A stretch of DNA of 64,000 nucleotides from Hypericum androsaemum (GCA_963995505.1 OZ023180.1:8219263-8283262), one strand, 5' to 3'; positions 11,146 through 22,886 are shown, counted from the stretch's first letter. Notes: generated by a model from the letters alone, not told the origin. A program made the numbers and translations.

Positions 11146-11786
11146 TTTGGTATCAGAGCTACGGCTTGCTACTATCTATCTTTACCTTTCCTTTTTGTTG
11201 GTCTAGTATCCAATTCGTTTTTCATAAGTAGTTTGATTCGTTTGTGTTTCGAGAAATCAGATTCGTGACTTAGTTATTCTAGGTTGTGTATTCTGATCAA
11301 AAGAAAAAAAACAGAAAAAAAGAAAAGAAACGGAAAACAAAAGAAGAAGCAAGACTAAATAGGAAATTGCAAGAACAAGACGAATTAGGAAGCTTGCGAA
11401 TTAAAGAGGAAACGCAAAAAAAGAGGAAGCAAGAAGAACGCAAGAGAAACAAAAGAGGAAGCAAGAAGCAAAAACCAATAGGCGGACAGAAAACAAGAGG
11501 AAGTCAATCCGAAGTAATCTACGTGCAGCGCAAGAAAACAAGGAACTACCTTTGATAGTGATCCGTGTAGTTCAAGCAAAGCCTTGTTAGCTTAGTAAGA
11601 ACGTACAAGAGTATCACGAGAGGAAAAAGGCAAGAGTTGTGAGTGCATTAGAGAGAAAAGCCAAAGAATTGAGTGCAAACACGAGTGAACTTGAGTGCAA
11701 CTTACATTGAGAGTAAACACGTAACGGAGTGAACTTGTGAGGCCATCAAATTTTTTTTTACTAACGAAATTTTCTTGCAGCTAGAT
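11146..11786 (+). other. H primer site and leader with splice-acceptor-like end
   Basis: TGGTATCAGAGC at 11148-11159 is the tRNA-iMet primer site. The ~630-bp leader has a strongly purine-rich block (about 11298-11540, GAAGAAGCAAGA-type). It ends with T-rich DNA, ACTAAC at 11760-11765 and TTTCTTGCAG at 11771-11780, seven bases before the gag ATG. That resembles a branch point and 3' splice site. No protein predicted. Confidence 0.65.
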
Positions 11787-12211
11787 ATGTCTTGCGAAGA
11801 TCAAAGAGAAAAAGAGGGTACGTTGGCTGATGTTGGTCTTAAGGTATTTGTGAAGGCCCTGACAGGAAAATTCCAACAAATGATGCAAGCGGAGATGGAG
11901 CCGTTGCAACAACGCATGGATGCAATGGAGGACACTCGCAACAGCCAACAACCAAGAAGCAAAGTCCAAGCACAACGAAGGTTTGCACCTTTGGGAGGCA
12001 CAAGTGGAGGAGAATTCCGTGCACAAAGAAGGAGAGCCCCTTTGGGAAGCACAAGTGAAGAAGATTCCGACCCTTTCCACGAGGAGGATGTAGGTTCTAC
12101 AAGGAATCTTAGGCGAGAAAGGACTAACCGCCCACCTAGAGAGGCAAGGCGAAGAAGAGATGACAACTTGGGAAGTATTAAGCTGACGATACCTTCCTTT
12201 GCAGGTCGTTC
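11787..12211 (+). pseudogene. H gag N-terminus, interrupted by LTR B
   Basis: Starts at ATG 11787 (MSCEDQREKEGTLADVG), the same type of start as D and C gag. It has a helical region (KALTGKFQQMMQAEMEPLQQ), a duplicated basic segment (QRRFAPLGG / QRRRAPLGS) and an acidic stretch. The block PPREARRRRDDNLGSIKL is followed by IPSFAGRS, where solo LTR B interrupts it at CGTTC. The remainder of this gag region continues at 12836. Confidence 0.82.
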
Positions 12212-12830
12212 TGATATGAATCTGATCAGCAAGAAGATTAATTTCGTTTTTAAGGTTTTTGAGTCTGTTTAGGAAGTTAATTATATGTTATTTTCGTTTT
12301 ATAAGAATTATAGTCTATTTAGGAAGTCAATAATGTGAGAATTTCGTTTCTTTAAGAGTTCAAGTCAGTTTAGGAAGGTGATTATGTGATAATCACGTTT
12401 TTAGCAATCATAAGAGTACTAGACTTGTTTTCCTTTTCAGTTTCCTATTTTTAAGTCATATTTATCTAGTTAGAAGTTATATTTAATTAGGAATCTCTTT
12501 GTAACAATCTGCCTATATATAAAGGCTTTATCAATGAGAATGAGGAGAATAATTTGAGTACAAAAAACGTGGGCTTTGCTCTCTTGGTTCTTCGGAACTG
12601 TTCGAACACAGCGGAGGGATTCCGTTCGTTCACCTTCGACTTATCAAGCGGATCTACATCACCGTTTGTGGCGTCTTCATCAAATCAAGGTTCTTGTTTC
12701 CCTACAGCAGCGGGTCGAGGTTGTTCATACCGAGGTTCTTGCAAAGGTGCAAACAACGGGTCGAGATTTCCATCAATCTGAACGTAGATAGATCCGGCTT
12801 TCGCGTGGATCCGTAACGAGATTCACATCA
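12212..12830 (+). mobile_element. Solo LTR of family B (copy 1)
   Basis: 619 bp, TGATATGAATCTG...GATTCACATCA, inserted in gag. Left flank CGTTC (12207-12211), right flank TGTTC (12831-12835; the second copy of this site at 31357 keeps CGTTC). TATA-like CCTATATATAAAGG near 12501. Same length and nearly the same sequence as 30738-31356 and 56183-56801. Unlike the other LTRs it has no TRARAK tail; the frame at its start stops after about 20 codons. Confidence 0.9.
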
Positions 12831-12835
12831 TGTTC

Positions 12836-13273
12836 TGACCCGGAAGCATACCTAGAGTGGGAGAAGAAGATTGAGTTCGTGTTTGATTGCCACGATTGTT
12901 CCGAAGCAAAAAAGGTAAAGCTAGCTGTGACTGAATTCGCTGATTATGCTATAACGTGGTGGGATCAACTTGTCACAAGCAGGAGGCGTAATAGATAGTG
13001 CCCTATAGCTACATGGGAGGAGATGAAAGTGGTGATGAGGAAACGTTTTGTTCCAATTCATTACTACCGAGAGCTATACAAGAAGTTACAAGGGATGAGA
13101 CAAGGAAGTCTGAGCGTGGAAGAATATTACAAACAAATGGAGATGGCCATGATAAGAGCTGATGTGGAGGAAGATAGAGAAGCTACCATGGCAAGGTTCT
13201 TGAATGGACTCAATCCCGAGATCCATGACAAAGTAGAGTTGCAACACTATGTGGAGTTGGAGGACATGGTGCA
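12836..13273 (+). pseudogene. Gag fragment, copy 1 (before D1)
   Basis: Gag capsid region: [34 protein letters not shown], then an in-frame TAG at 12996-12998, then [31 protein letters not shown] and [14 protein letters not shown], ending at MVH where D1 inserted (TSD GTGCA 13269-13273). It continues at 20111. The same TAG is in copy 2 (31522-31524), so the stop predates the duplication. Confidence 0.85.
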
Positions 13274-14078
13274 TGATATGAATCTCCGCGGAAAAGATTC
13301 ACAACTCGGACCGTTTGTTACTTTAGAATGGAACAGATCACAACTCACAAGAACTTACACGAACTAAGGCACGAATTTGTACCTCAACCCGCTGCAAGGG
13401 CTTCTGAACCTTGACCTAAGGTCGTATCACGCCACAAACGGGGATGGAATATCCGCTTGATAAGTGAAGGATAAATTCTGGCCAAGACGACTCACCAGCC
13501 TAAGCAAGAACAAACGAGTATCAAACTCTCAACTAGCCAATGCTAAGTATTTCCGAATTGTATGTGTACGTTTTATTGCTAGGAGTCCTCTTTATATAGG
13601 CTCCCAAAGTACCAAAATATTCCTAAACAAGCTAACTCCTTAAAAAGGAGTTCAAAGGCTGGCCAAAACTCTCTTTCCTATTCTAAGGAGATTCTGGCCG
13701 AATTATTCAACTAAAATAGGAAATAATCTAAACAAATAATATCTAATAGAATAACAATTAATTGCACGTCCTAACAAGAAGATGCATGGCCTAAATAGGT
13801 TGATTCTTGCTGATTCTCCATGTGCGCATGCATCCAGAAGTTGGTGTGCATATTAAGCTTCCAAAATAGCCTCTATCACGTGCATGGGCTTTGCATGTGC
13901 CTCATGCACGTCCTTGCACTTGTACGCACCAACTTGAGCCCAAACTTCTTGCATTAGTCCATTGAAATCAGATTGCAACTTCCTAGCTCGTGCTCTTGTC
14001 ATTGGCCCAATTGGAACTTGAACTTGCTGCGAGTCTACAAGCTTGATAGTAGGTGCGTCCTTAGGCTTGCTCACATCA
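13274..14078 (-). mobile_element. 3' LTR of D1
   Basis: 805 bp; sense end sequences TGATGTGAGC...TTCATATCA. The first part encodes the last ~75 residues of the D1 polyprotein (stop at 13853-13855). In sense, CCTATATAAAG (about 13614-13624) is the probable TATA box, followed by AATAAAACGT. Confidence 0.92.
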
Positions 14079-17000
14079 GTCCCCTCCTCTTGAAAAGGAT
14101 TTGTCCTCAAATCATCACCTACATCAAACGGACTCAAGTCAGCCACGTTAAACGAAGCACTTACATTATACTCACCCGGAAGGTCTAGCTTGTAGGCATT
14201 ATCATTGATGCGTTCGATCACTTGGAATGGACCATCTCCCCGTGGTAGCAACTTTGAACGTCTTTGTACAGGAAAACGCTCCTTCCTCATATGTAGCCAA
14301 ACCCAATCTCCCGGCTCAAAGACAACCTTGTGCCTTCCTTTGTTTGCTTGCCTTGCATAGTGCTCCGTGCGCTTCTCGATGTTCATTCTTGCTTTCTCAT
14401 GTAACTGCTTGACAAATTCAGCTTTCTTCTTGCCATCTAAGTTAACTTGCTCACTCGAAGGTAGAGGTGATAAATCCAATGGAGTCAAAGGATTAAATCC
14501 ATAAACAAGCTCAAATGGTGAGAATTGAGTAGCAGAATGGACAGAACGATTATAAGCAAACTCAACATGAGGCAAACATTCTTCCCAAGTCTTAATGTTA
14601 TGCTTAATGAGTGCTCTCAAAAGTGTAGACAAAGTCCTATTCACTACTTCAGTTTGACCATCAGTTTGAGGATGACAAGTAGTAGAAAACAACAACTTAG
14701 TACCTAACTTGCACCACAAGGTCTTCCAAAAGTAACTTAGGAACTTAGCATCTCTATCAGAGATAATTGTCCTAGGCATGCCATGCAACCTAACAACCTC
14801 TCTAAAGAACAAATCAGCAATGTTTGAAGCATCATCAGTCTTATGACATGGAATGAAATGTGCCATCTTAGAAAACCTATCCACTACCACAAAAATTGAA
14901 TCTCTTCCACGCTTAGTCCTAGGTAGGCCTAACACAAAATCCATAGAGATATCAATCCAGGGCTCACTAGGTATAGGTAGTGGGGTGTACAAACCATGGG
15001 GTTTTACCTTTGACTTGGCTTGCTTGCAAGTGATGCAACGACCACAAACTCTCTCAACGTCTCTCTTCATGTGTGGCCAAAAGAAATGATCTTGTAGCAT
15101 TGCCAAGGTCTTTGCAATTCCAAAATGCCCCATTAAGCCACCTCCATGTGCCTCCTGAATTAGTAATTCTCGCATCGAACAATTAGGCACACAAAGTTTG
15201 TTTTCACGAAATAGGTAACCTTCATTACGAAAGAACTTACCAAATGCACTTCTTTCAGTTGATCTAAACAACTCGCCAAAATCAACATCATCAACATACA
15301 TCTCCTTAATGTGTTCAAAGCCAAGTAGTTTAGCATCAAGAGTTGAGATCAAGGCGTACCTTCGTGATAGTGCATCAGCCACTACATTTTCCTTACCTTG
15401 CTTGTAGCGAATGACATAAGGAAATGTCTCAATGAATTCCACCCATCGTGCATGCCTCTTGTTCAGCTTGTGTTGCCCCTTTAAGTGCTTGAGTGACTCA
15501 TGATCAGTGTGAATCACGAACTCCTTGGGCCACAAATAATGCTGCCATGTCTCCAATGCTCGAACTAGTGCGTACAACTCCTTGTCATAGGTCGGGTAAT
15601 TCAAGGTTGCACCACTTAGTTTCTCACTAAAGTATGCAATAGGTCTTCCATCTTGCATAAGGACAGCTCCAATTCCTACACCAGAAGCATCACACTCTAT
15701 TTCAAAAGTCTTAGAGAAATTAGGTAAAGCTAACAAGGGTGCATTAGTCAACTTCCCTTTCAGTAGTTGGAAAGCCTTCTCTTGAGCTTCTCCCCAAGTA
15801 AAGCCCACGTTCTTCTTGATGACTTCAGTTATGGGTGCGGCTATGCTACTAAAGTCCTTCACAAATCTCCTATAAAAACTAGCTAGTCCATGAAAGCTCC
15901 TAACATTAGCAACACTTGTAGGGCTTGGCCATTCACGGATAGCTCGGATCTTTTCTTCATCAACCTGTATTCCGTTAGCTCCAACAACAAAACCCAAGAA
16001 TACAAGCTTATCCGTACAAAAGGTGCACTTCTTCAAGTTAGCAAACAATTGTTCTTCTCTAAGTGCATCTAAGACAGATTTCAAATGTTCTAGATGATCC
16101 CCCACGTTCTTGCTATAGATGAGTATATCATCAAAGTAAACAACTACAAATTTACCAATGAATGGACGTAGAACATGATTCATGAGTCGCATAAACGTGC
16201 TAGGTGCGTTGGACAAACCAAATGGCATGACCATCCACTCATACAACCCATACTTAGTTTTAAAAGCAGTCTTCCACTCATCTCCTTCTTTCATCCTAAT
16301 TTGATGATAACCACTCTTCAAATCAATCTTAGAAAACATGCAAGAACCATGCAACTCATCTAACATGTCATCTAAACGAGGGATAGGGTGACGATATTTT
16401 ACCGTTATGTTGTTGACTGCTCGGCAATCAACACACATTCTCCATGTTTTATCCTTCTTGGGCACAAGTAGGACTGGAACAGCACATGGACTCATGCTCT
16501 CTCTTACGTACCCTTTCTCCAACAGCTCGTTGACTTGCTTCTCAAGCTCCTTTGTCTCTTCAGGATTGCTTCTATATGCGGGACGGTTAGGTATGGTAGC
16601 TCCCGGGACAAAGTCTATTTGATGTTCAATCCCACGAATAGGTGGCAAACCAGGTGGTAGCTCGTCGGGAAAGACATCCTTGTAATCCTGCAAAAGAGAC
16701 ACAACCGTACTAGGTACATGTGGTTCAAGCTCGTTAGTGTTTAAAAGTGCCTCCCTATACCGAAGTAAGATCATAGGCTTCTTTGTAAAGCACGCTTGCT
16801 TAATATCACTTGTTCCCACATAGTAACTCTTTTTCCAACTCTCGTTTTTTCTCTCTTTGGCCGTTTTAATTTCTGTTTTTCCGGCTTCTTTTGTTTTCTC
16901 AATCTTTTCCTCTCCATTGGCCGTTTTTCTTATCTTTTTTTCGGCTTCTTCTCTCCTCTCATTCTTTTTCTTCTTGTCACGCTCTCTTTGCTCATCACTT

Positions 17001-18640
17001 TCTTTTTGCAACTGACGTTGATCTTCACAAACTTGTGATGGTGACAAGGGTGCCAAGGTGATTACTCTCTTCTTAAGTATAAATGAATACTTGTTGGTGT
17101 AGCCATCATGATGCACTTTCCTATCAAACTGCCACGGCCTTCCTAACAATAGGTGACCAGCTTGCATTGGTACAACATCACACAACACTTCATCCTCATA
17201 GTTGCCAATGCGGAATGCTACCAATACTTGCTTCATCACTCGTACTTCTCCACTATCATTCAGCCATTGTAGTTTGTAAGGCTTAGGGTGTTTTCCCGTG
17301 AGTAACCCTAACTTCTCCACCATAGTAGTGCTTGCAACATTAGCACAACTTCCTCCATCTATGATGACACTACACACCTTGTCTTTGACATAGCACCTTG
17401 TGTGAAAAATATTTTCTCTTTGAGCCACATCATTTTCTTCTTTTACTTGCACATTCAATGCTCTTCTAGACACAAGAGTAAGCCTCTCAGCAGCTTGGTA
17501 CTCTTCCTCGGATACGTCCTCCAAAGAAGGCATGCTTTCATGCTCCGAATCCTCTTCTTCAGTTTCAATCTCTCCACTCTCCTTGATCACCATTGCTTGC
17601 TTGTTAGGGCATTGACTTGAGATGTGCCCTCTTCCTTGACACTTAAAGCACTTGATGTCACGGTTCCTAGCTGGAGTGACTTCCACTTTCCTTTGAGAAT
17701 TAGCTTGAGAACTCTCGGATTTATGCTCTACTTTGGCTGCTTGTGGCTTGTCAAACTTCTTTTGGTAGTTTGGCTTCCAAGTAGAATTCGATGTAGCTTT
17801 TGTTCTCCCCTCTCCTCTCTTGAGTTGCTTCTCAATTTTCGTTGCCATATGCACCATGTCCTCCAACTCCACATAGTGTTGCAACTCAACTTTGTCTTGA
17901 ATTTCAGGATTGAGTCCATTCAAGAACCTTGCCATTGTAACTTCTCTATCTTCATCTATATCAGCTCTTATCATGGCCATCTCCATCTGTTTGAAATACT
18001 CCTCCACACTCAAACTTCCTTGCCTCATTCCTTGTAACTTCTTATACAGCTCTCTATAGTAATGACTTGGAACAAATCTCTTCCTCATCACCACTTTCAT
18101 GTCTTCCCAAGTAGCTATAGGGCGTTCTCTATTTCTCCTCCTGCTAGTCACAAGTTGATCCCACCAAGTTATAGCATAATCAGTGAATTCGGTGATGGCA
18201 AGTTTTACCTTCTTTTCTTCGGAGCTATTGTGGCAATCAAACACGAACTCAATCTTCTTCTCCCACTCTAAGTACGCCTCCGGGTCAGAACGACCAGCAA
18301 AGGAAGGTATCTTCAGTTTGATACTCCCTATGTTGTCGTCTCTCTTTGGCCTTGCCTCCCTAGGTGGACGGTTTGTTCTTGCTCTCCTAAGACTCCTTGT
18401 AGAGCCTACGCCTTCTTCCGACTCAGAATCAGCTCCGCTCGATTCTCCAATAGGTACTCCTCTCCTACGCCTTTGGAGTTCGCCTCGCGTTTGGGGGTTG
18501 TCACGAGAATTCTCCACGGCATCCACGCGTAGTTGCAAAGGCTCCATCTGAGCTTGCACCATCCGCTCGAGCTTCCCGGCCAAGGCATCCACTAATAACT
18601 TAAGGTCTATGCTTCCCATAGTTTGACCTTCATGCGACAT
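13853..18640 (-). CDS. gag-pol: D1 gag-pol polyprotein, intact, 1595 aa
   Basis: Single open frame from ATG 18640 ([14 protein letters not shown]). Approximate residues: gag to 320; zinc knuckle [15 protein letters not shown] 330-347; protease [10 protein letters not shown] near 427 (D-G-G active site); a charged E/K/R linker 540-620; RT 690-880 with [15 protein letters not shown] and YFDDILIYS; RNase H 980-1100 ([24 protein letters not shown]); integrase H2C2 1165-1205 (HFGIAKT...CGRCITC); DDE core with [17 protein letters not shown] and [11 protein letters not shown]-terminal GDGPF and [11 protein letters not shown]. The frame then crosses the polypurine tract (NPFQEEG) and ends inside the LTR with [15 protein letters not shown] and HVIEAILEA. 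All visible catalytic residues are present, so it may be autonomous. Confidence 0.95.
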   Translation of the reverse strand: MSHEGQTMGSIDLKLLVDALAGKLERMVQAQMEPLQLRVDAVENSRDNPQTRGELQRRRRGVPIGESSGADSESEEGVGSTRSLRRARTNRPPREARPKRDDNIGSIKLKIPSFAGRSDPEAYLEWEKKIEFVFDCHNSSEEKKVKLAITEFTDYAITWWDQLVTSRRRNRERPIATWEDMKVVMRKRFVPSHYYRELYKKLQGMRQGSLSVEEYFKQMEMAMIRADIDEDREVTMARFLNGLNPEIQDKVELQHYVELEDMVHMATKIEKQLKRGEGRTKATSNSTWKPNYQKKFDKPQAAKVEHKSESSQANSQRKVEVTPARNRDIKCFKCQGRGHISSQCPNKQAMVIKESGEIETEEEDSEHESMPSLEDVSEEEYQAAERLTLVSRRALNVQVKEENDVAQRENIFHTRCYVKDKVCSVIIDGGSCANVASTTMVEKLGLLTGKHPKPYKLQWLNDSGEVRVMKQVLVAFRIGNYEDEVLCDVVPMQAGHLLLGRPWQFDRKVHHDGYTNKYSFILKKRVITLAPLSPSQVCEDQRQLQKESDEQRERDKKKKNERREEAEKKIRKTANGEEKIEKTKEAGKTEIKTAKERKNESWKKSYYVGTSDIKQACFTKKPMILLRYREALLNTNELEPHVPSTVVSLLQDYKDVFPDELPPGLPPIRGIEHQIDFVPGATIPNRPAYRSNPEETKELEKQVNELLEKGYVRESMSPCAVPVLLVPKKDKTWRMCVDCRAVNNITVKYRHPIPRLDDMLDELHGSCMFSKIDLKSGYHQIRMKEGDEWKTAFKTKYGLYEWMVMPFGLSNAPSTFMRLMNHVLRPFIGKFVVVYFDDILIYSKNVGDHLEHLKSVLDALREEQLFANLKKCTFCTDKLVFLGFVVGANGIQVDEEKIRAIREWPSPTSVANVRSFHGLASFYRRFVKDFSSIAAPITEVIKKNVGFTWGEAQEKAFQLLKGKLTNAPLLALPNFSKTFEIECDASGVGIGAVLMQDGRPIAYFSEKLSGATLNYPTYDKELYALVRALETWQHYLWPKEFVIHTDHESLKHLKGQHKLNKRHARWVEFIETFPYVIRYKQGKENVVADALSRRYALISTLDAKLLGFEHIKEMYVDDVDFGELFRSTERSAFGKFFRNEGYLFRENKLCVPNCSMRELLIQEAHGGGLMGHFGIAKTLAMLQDHFFWPHMKRDVERVCGRCITCKQAKSKVKPHGLYTPLPIPSEPWIDISMDFVLGLPRTKRGRDSIFVVVDRFSKMAHFIPCHKTDDASNIADLFFREVVRLHGMPRTIISDRDAKFLSYFWKTLWCKLGTKLLFSTTCHPQTDGQTEVVNRTLSTLLRALIKHNIKTWEECLPHVEFAYNRSVHSATQFSPFELVYGFNPLTPLDLSPLPSSEQVNLDGKKKAEFVKQLHEKARMNIEKRTEHYARQANKGRHKVVFEPGDWVWLHMRKERFPVQRRSKLLPRGDGPFQVIERINDNAYKLDLPGEYNVSASFNVADLSPFDVGDDLRTNPFQEEGTDVSKPKDAPTIKLVDSQQVQVPIGPMTRARARKLQSDFNGLMQEVWAQVGAYKCKDVHEAHAKPMHVIEAILEA
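14079..14098 (-). promoter_or_regulatory. Polypurine tract of D1
   Basis: The minus strand reads CAAGAGGAGGGGAC immediately before the 3' LTR. It also codes for part of the polyprotein (FQEEG). Confidence 0.8.
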
Positions 18641-19095
18641 GTTTGCTACAAGAAAAATTGGTTAGTAAAAAAAAATTATGGCCTCACAAGCTCACTCCCT
18701 TACGTGTATACTCTCAATGTAGGGTGCACTCAAGTTCACTCGTGTTTGCACTCAAATATTTGGCTTTTCTCTCTAAGGTACTCGCACACTCTTGCCTTTT
18801 TCCTCTCGTGATACTTGTATGTTCTTACTAAGGCTAGAACGGCCTTGCTTGAGCTCCACGCTTTAACAAACAGAATGTTAAAGTTCCTCTTTGGTCTTTC
18901 TTTTAGTCTTGCTCGTCCCCTTTCTTGATCAGCTGTTGCGCCTCCTTAGTTTGCTAGCTTCCCTCGGATTTGCTTCCTCTTTAGCTTGAGACTTCCAATT
19001 TAGCTTGCTTCCTCTTTAGCTTGAGACTTCCAATTTAGCTTGCTTCCTCTTTAGCTTGCGGCTTCCTTTTTTTCTTTTTCTTTTCTTTCCTTTTT

Positions 19096-19127
<32 letters not shown>

Positions 19128-19305
19128 TTTTTCTTTTCTTTCTTTTCTTGCTTCACTCGTTTGTTTTCCTCTCTTTTCTCTCAAACAGCGAGGAGAGAAA
19201 ACGAACCAACAAGAACAAAAAAATAACAAGCAACAAAACGAACCAACAAGAACAAAAATAATAAGGATAATGAACTAAAGTAACAAGCTAAGCTCTGATA
19301 CCAAC
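18641..19305 (-). other. D1 leader and primer-binding site
   Basis: About 650 bp between primer site (complement of 19292-19303, TGGTATCAGAGC) and gag ATG. In sense it holds a purine-rich block (complement of about 19064-19150), two and a half copies of a 35-bp repeat (about 18967-19066), and ends TACTAAC...TTTCTTGTAG just before CAAACATG, resembling a branch point and splice acceptor. No coding signal seen. Confidence 0.7.
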
Positions 19306-20110
19306 TGATATGAATCTCCGCGGAAAAGATTCACAACTCGGACCGTTTGTTACTTTAGAATGGAACAGATCACAACTCACAAGAACTTACACGAACTAAG
19401 GCACGAATTTGTACCTCAACCCGCTGCAAGGGCTTCTGAACCTTGACCTAAGGTCGTATCACGCCACAAACGGGGATGGAATATCCGCTTGATAAGTGAA
19501 GGATAAATTCTGGCCAAGACGACTCACCAGCCTAAGCAAGAACAAACGAGTATCAAACTCTCAACTAGCCAATGCTAAGTATTTCCGAATTGTATGTGTA
19601 CGTTTTATTGCTAGGAGTCCTCTTTATATAGGCTCCCAAAGTACCAAAATATTCCTAAACAAGCTAACTCCTTAAAAAGGAGTTCAAAGGCTGGCCAAAA
19701 CTCTCTTTCCTATTCTAAGGAGATTCTGGCCGAATTATTCAACTAAAATAGGAAATAATCTAAACAAATAATATCTAATAGAATAACAATTAATTGCACG
19801 TCCTAACAAGAAGATGCATGGCCTAAATAGGTTGATTCTTGCTGATTCTCCATGTGCGCATGCATCCAGAAGTTGGTGTGCATATTAAGCTTCCAAAATA
19901 GCCTCTATCACGTGCATGGGCTTTGCATGTGCCTCATGCACGTCCTTGCACTTGTACGCACCAACTTGAGCCCAAACTTCTTGCATTAGTCCATTGAAAT
20001 CAGATTGCAACTTCCTAGCTCGTGCTCTTGTCATTGGCCCAATTGGAACTTGAACTTGCTGCGAGTCTACAAGCTTGATAGTAGGTGCGTCCTTAGGCTT
20101 GCTCACATCA
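19306..20110 (-). mobile_element. 5' LTR of D1
   Basis: 805 bp, apparently identical to 13274-14078. It carries the tail-coding segment but without upstream gag-pol, so the frame at 19885-20110 is not a separate gene. Confidence 0.92.
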
Positions 20111-20756
20111 GTGCATATGGCCACGAAAATTGAGAAGCAATTGAAGAGAGGAGGAGGAGGGACAAGAGCTACATCAAGTGCTAATTGGAAGCCAAACTAT
20201 TCAAAGAAATTTGACAAACCACAGGCAAACAAGATAGAGCAGAAGACTGAGAGTTCCAATGCCAACTCTCAAAAGAAGGTGGAAGCCACTCCCACACGAA
20301 ACCGAGATATCAAGTGCTTCAAGTGTCAAGGAAGGGGGCACATCTCAAGTCAATGCCCTAACAAACAGATTATGGTGATTAGAGAGAGTGGGGAGGTCAT
20401 AACAGAAGGAGAAGATTCGGATCATGATAGCATGCCTTCATTGGAAGACGTATCCGAAGAGGAAATTCAAGTTCCTGAAGGACTCACTCTAGTGGCAAGA
20501 AGAGTCTTGAACTTGCAAGCAAGAGAAGAAGATGACAAAGCACAAAGGGAGAACATCTTCCATACAAGATGTTATGTCAAGGACAAGGTGTGTAGTGTCC
20601 TCATTGATGGAGGCAGCTGTGCTAACGTGGGAGCAAGTGATATCAAGCAAGCATGTTTTGACAAAAAGCCAATGATCGTACTTATGTACACGGAGGCATT
20701 TTTAAACACTAACGAACTTGAACCACACTTGCCTAGTATGGTTGTTTCCCTTTGAC
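20111..20756 (+). pseudogene. Gag/protease fragment with internal deletion, copy 1
   Basis: Continues gag after D1: [15 protein letters not shown], zinc knuckle [17 protein letters not shown], acidic spacer, protease start [10 protein letters not shown]. The frame then jumps straight to [14 protein letters not shown], which in D1 lies about 200 residues further on, so most of the protease and the charged linker are deleted in frame. It ends at TGA 20754-20756 where copy 2 has TTA. The segment is non-functional as a protease. Confidence 0.85.
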
Positions 20757-21493
20757 AGGACTACGAGGATGTTTTCCCCAACGAGCTACCATCAGGATTA
20801 CCACCTATCCGAGGGATTGAGCACCAAATTGACTTGGTTCTGGGAGCTGCCATACCTAATCGTCCCGCATATAGGAGCAATCCGGAGGAAACAAAGGAAC
20901 TTGAGCGACAAGTCAACGAGCTATTGGAGAAAGGGTACGTGAGAGAGAGCATGAGTCCTTGTGCCGTGCCAGTCCTACTCGTGCCTAAGAAGGATGGATC
21001 GTGGAGGATGTGTGTTGATTGTCGAGCAGTCAACAACATAACGGTAAAATATCGTCACCCTATTCCTCGTTTAGATGACATGTTAGATGAGCTGTATGGA
21101 TCGAGCATGTTTTCTAAAATTGACTTAAAGAGTGGTTATCATCAAATTAGAATGAAAGAAGGAGATGAGTGGAAGACAGCCTTTAAAACGAAATATGGAT
21201 TATATGAATGGATGGTCATGCCATTCGGTCTGTCTAATGCTCCTAGTACATTTATGCGGCTCATGAATCATGTTTTACGTCCATTTATTGGCAAATTTGT
21301 AGTCGTTTATTTTGATGATATACTTGTTTATAGCAAGAGCATGGAGGATCACATGGAACATTTGAAATCTGTCCTAAATGCACTTAGAAAGGAACAATTG
21401 TTTGCTAACTTGAAGAAGTGCACCTTTTGCACAGATAAGCTTGTCTTCTTGGGTTTTGTTGTTAGTGCTAAAGGAATACAGGTTGAGGAATGA
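20757..21493 (+). pseudogene. Reverse transcriptase fragment, copy 1
   Basis: RT N-terminal two thirds: [74 protein letters not shown] and [15 protein letters not shown]. It then breaks into an unrelated gag frame at about 21490. Same strand as the preceding gag fragment and separated from it by only the TGA. RNase H and integrase are absent here. Confidence 0.87.
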
Positions 21494-22886
21494 ACGCCAA
21501 CCTAGGGAGGCCAGGCGGAGAAGGGATGAGAATTTGGGAAGCATCAAGTTAAAAATACCTTCCTTTGCAGGTCGTTCTAATCCGGAGGCTTATCTTGAAT
21601 GGGAGAAGAAGATTGAATTTGTGTTTGATTGTCACAATTGTTCAGAGGCAAAGAAGGTAAAGCTGGCTGTGACTGAGTTTACCGACTATGCTATAACTTG
21701 GTGGGATCAATTTGTCACAAGCAGGAGACGTAACGGAGAATTTTCCATAGAGATATGGGAGGAGATGAAAGTTGTGATGAGGAAACGCTTTGTTCCTAGT
21801 CATTACTACCGTGATCTTTTTAAAAAGTTACAAGGACTGCGACAAGGAAGTATGAGCGTGGAAGATTACTACAAGCAGATGGAGATGGCCATGATACGAG
21901 CCAACGTAGAGGAGGATCGTGAAGACACTATGGCTATGTTCTTGAATGGACTAAATCCTGAAATTCAAGACAAAGTGGAGCTAGAACACTACGTCGAATT
22001 GGAAGATATGGTTCATATGGCCAACAAGATAGAGAAACAAATGAAGAGAGGGGGAGGAACACGAGCTACATCAAGTGCTACTTGGAAGCCGCATTATCCA
22101 AAAAAGTTTGATAAGCCACAAGCAGCCAAAGTAGAACACAAGGCCGAGAGTTCTAGTACCAACTCTCAAAAGAAAGTGGAAGCCCCTCCTACAAGAAATC
22201 GAGACATTAGGTGTTTTAAATGTCAAGGAAGGGGGCACATAGCAAGCCAATGTCCTAACAAGCAGGTTATGGTGCTTAAAGAGAGCGGGGAGGTCGAGAC
22301 AGAAGGAGAAGACTCGGACCATGGAAGCATGCCCTCATTGGAAGACCTGTCCGAAGTGGAATTCCAAGCTACTGAAGCACTCACTTTGGTGACAAGAAGG
22401 GCTTTGAACTTGCAAGTAAAAGAAGGGGATGACGTAGCACAACGAGAGAATATTTTCCACACAAGGTGTCATGTGCAGGGCAAGGTGTGTAGTGTCATTA
22501 TTGACGGAGGAAGCTGTGCTAATGTTGCAAGCACCACTATGGTAGAAAAGTTGGGGTTGATCACAAAGAAACACCCTAAACCTTACAAGCTACAGTGGTT
22601 GAATGATAGTGGAGAATTACGCGTGGAAGGGCAAGTGCTAGTGACATTTCGAATTGGCAAATATGAAGATGAAGTGCTATGTGATGTGGTGCCGATGCAA
22701 GCTGGTCACCTACTACTTGGAAGGCCATGGCAATTTGATAGGAAGGTTAAGCATGATGGCTACACGAACAAGTACTCGTTCACACTCAATCGACGAGTAA
22801 TCACATTAGTGCCCTTAACACCGTCACAAGTTTGTGAAGATCAGTTGAAAGTAGAAAAAAAGAGAATCTGCGAGAATGTCTTATAA
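21494..22886 (+). pseudogene. Second gag/protease fragment fused behind RT, copy 1
   Basis: Begins mid-gag (RQPREARRRRDENLGSIKL) and runs through the capsid region, [18 protein letters not shown], protease [18 protein letters not shown] and the protease C-terminal half ([13 protein letters not shown]), ending VCEDQLKVEKKRICENVL. The zinc knuckle and protease are complete here, unlike in the fragment upstream. The gag start is missing, replaced by the RT junction. The frame is open for about 460 codons. It is a rearrangement product, not a natural element order. Confidence 0.85.

Larger units (their letters stand above)
13274..20110 (-). mobile_element. Full-length CRM-like chromovirus D1
   Basis: 6837-bp Ty3/gypsy element on the minus strand, with 805-bp LTRs (13274-14078, 19306-20110) that look essentially identical, tRNA-iMet primer site (complement of 19292-19303), polypurine tract next to 14079 and target duplication GTGCA (13269-13273, 20111-20115). 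The gag-pol frame is unbroken. Copy 2 of the host sequence has the unoccupied site with a single GTGCA at 31795-31799. Identical LTRs and an intact frame point to a recent insertion. CRM-like assignment rests on RT/integrase resemblance and a coding frame that enters the 3' LTR. Confidence 0.95.

Noticed and set aside
12554..12791. 75- and 71-codon frames seen three times (also 31080-31317, 56525-56762)
   Set aside because: They are copies of LTR B, in the transcribed/untranslated part; overlapping frames and no independent conservation.
16796..17038. Plus-strand frames opposite the D1/D2 charged linker (also 45569-45811)
   Set aside because: Antisense shadows of the E/K/R-rich linker of gag-pol, giving F/L/S-rich pseudo-membrane proteins.
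19885..20124. 79-codon minus-strand frame at the outer end of D1
   Set aside because: It is the tail segment within the 5' LTR, with a start supplied by flanking DNA; not a separate gene. The same applies to 48579-48800.
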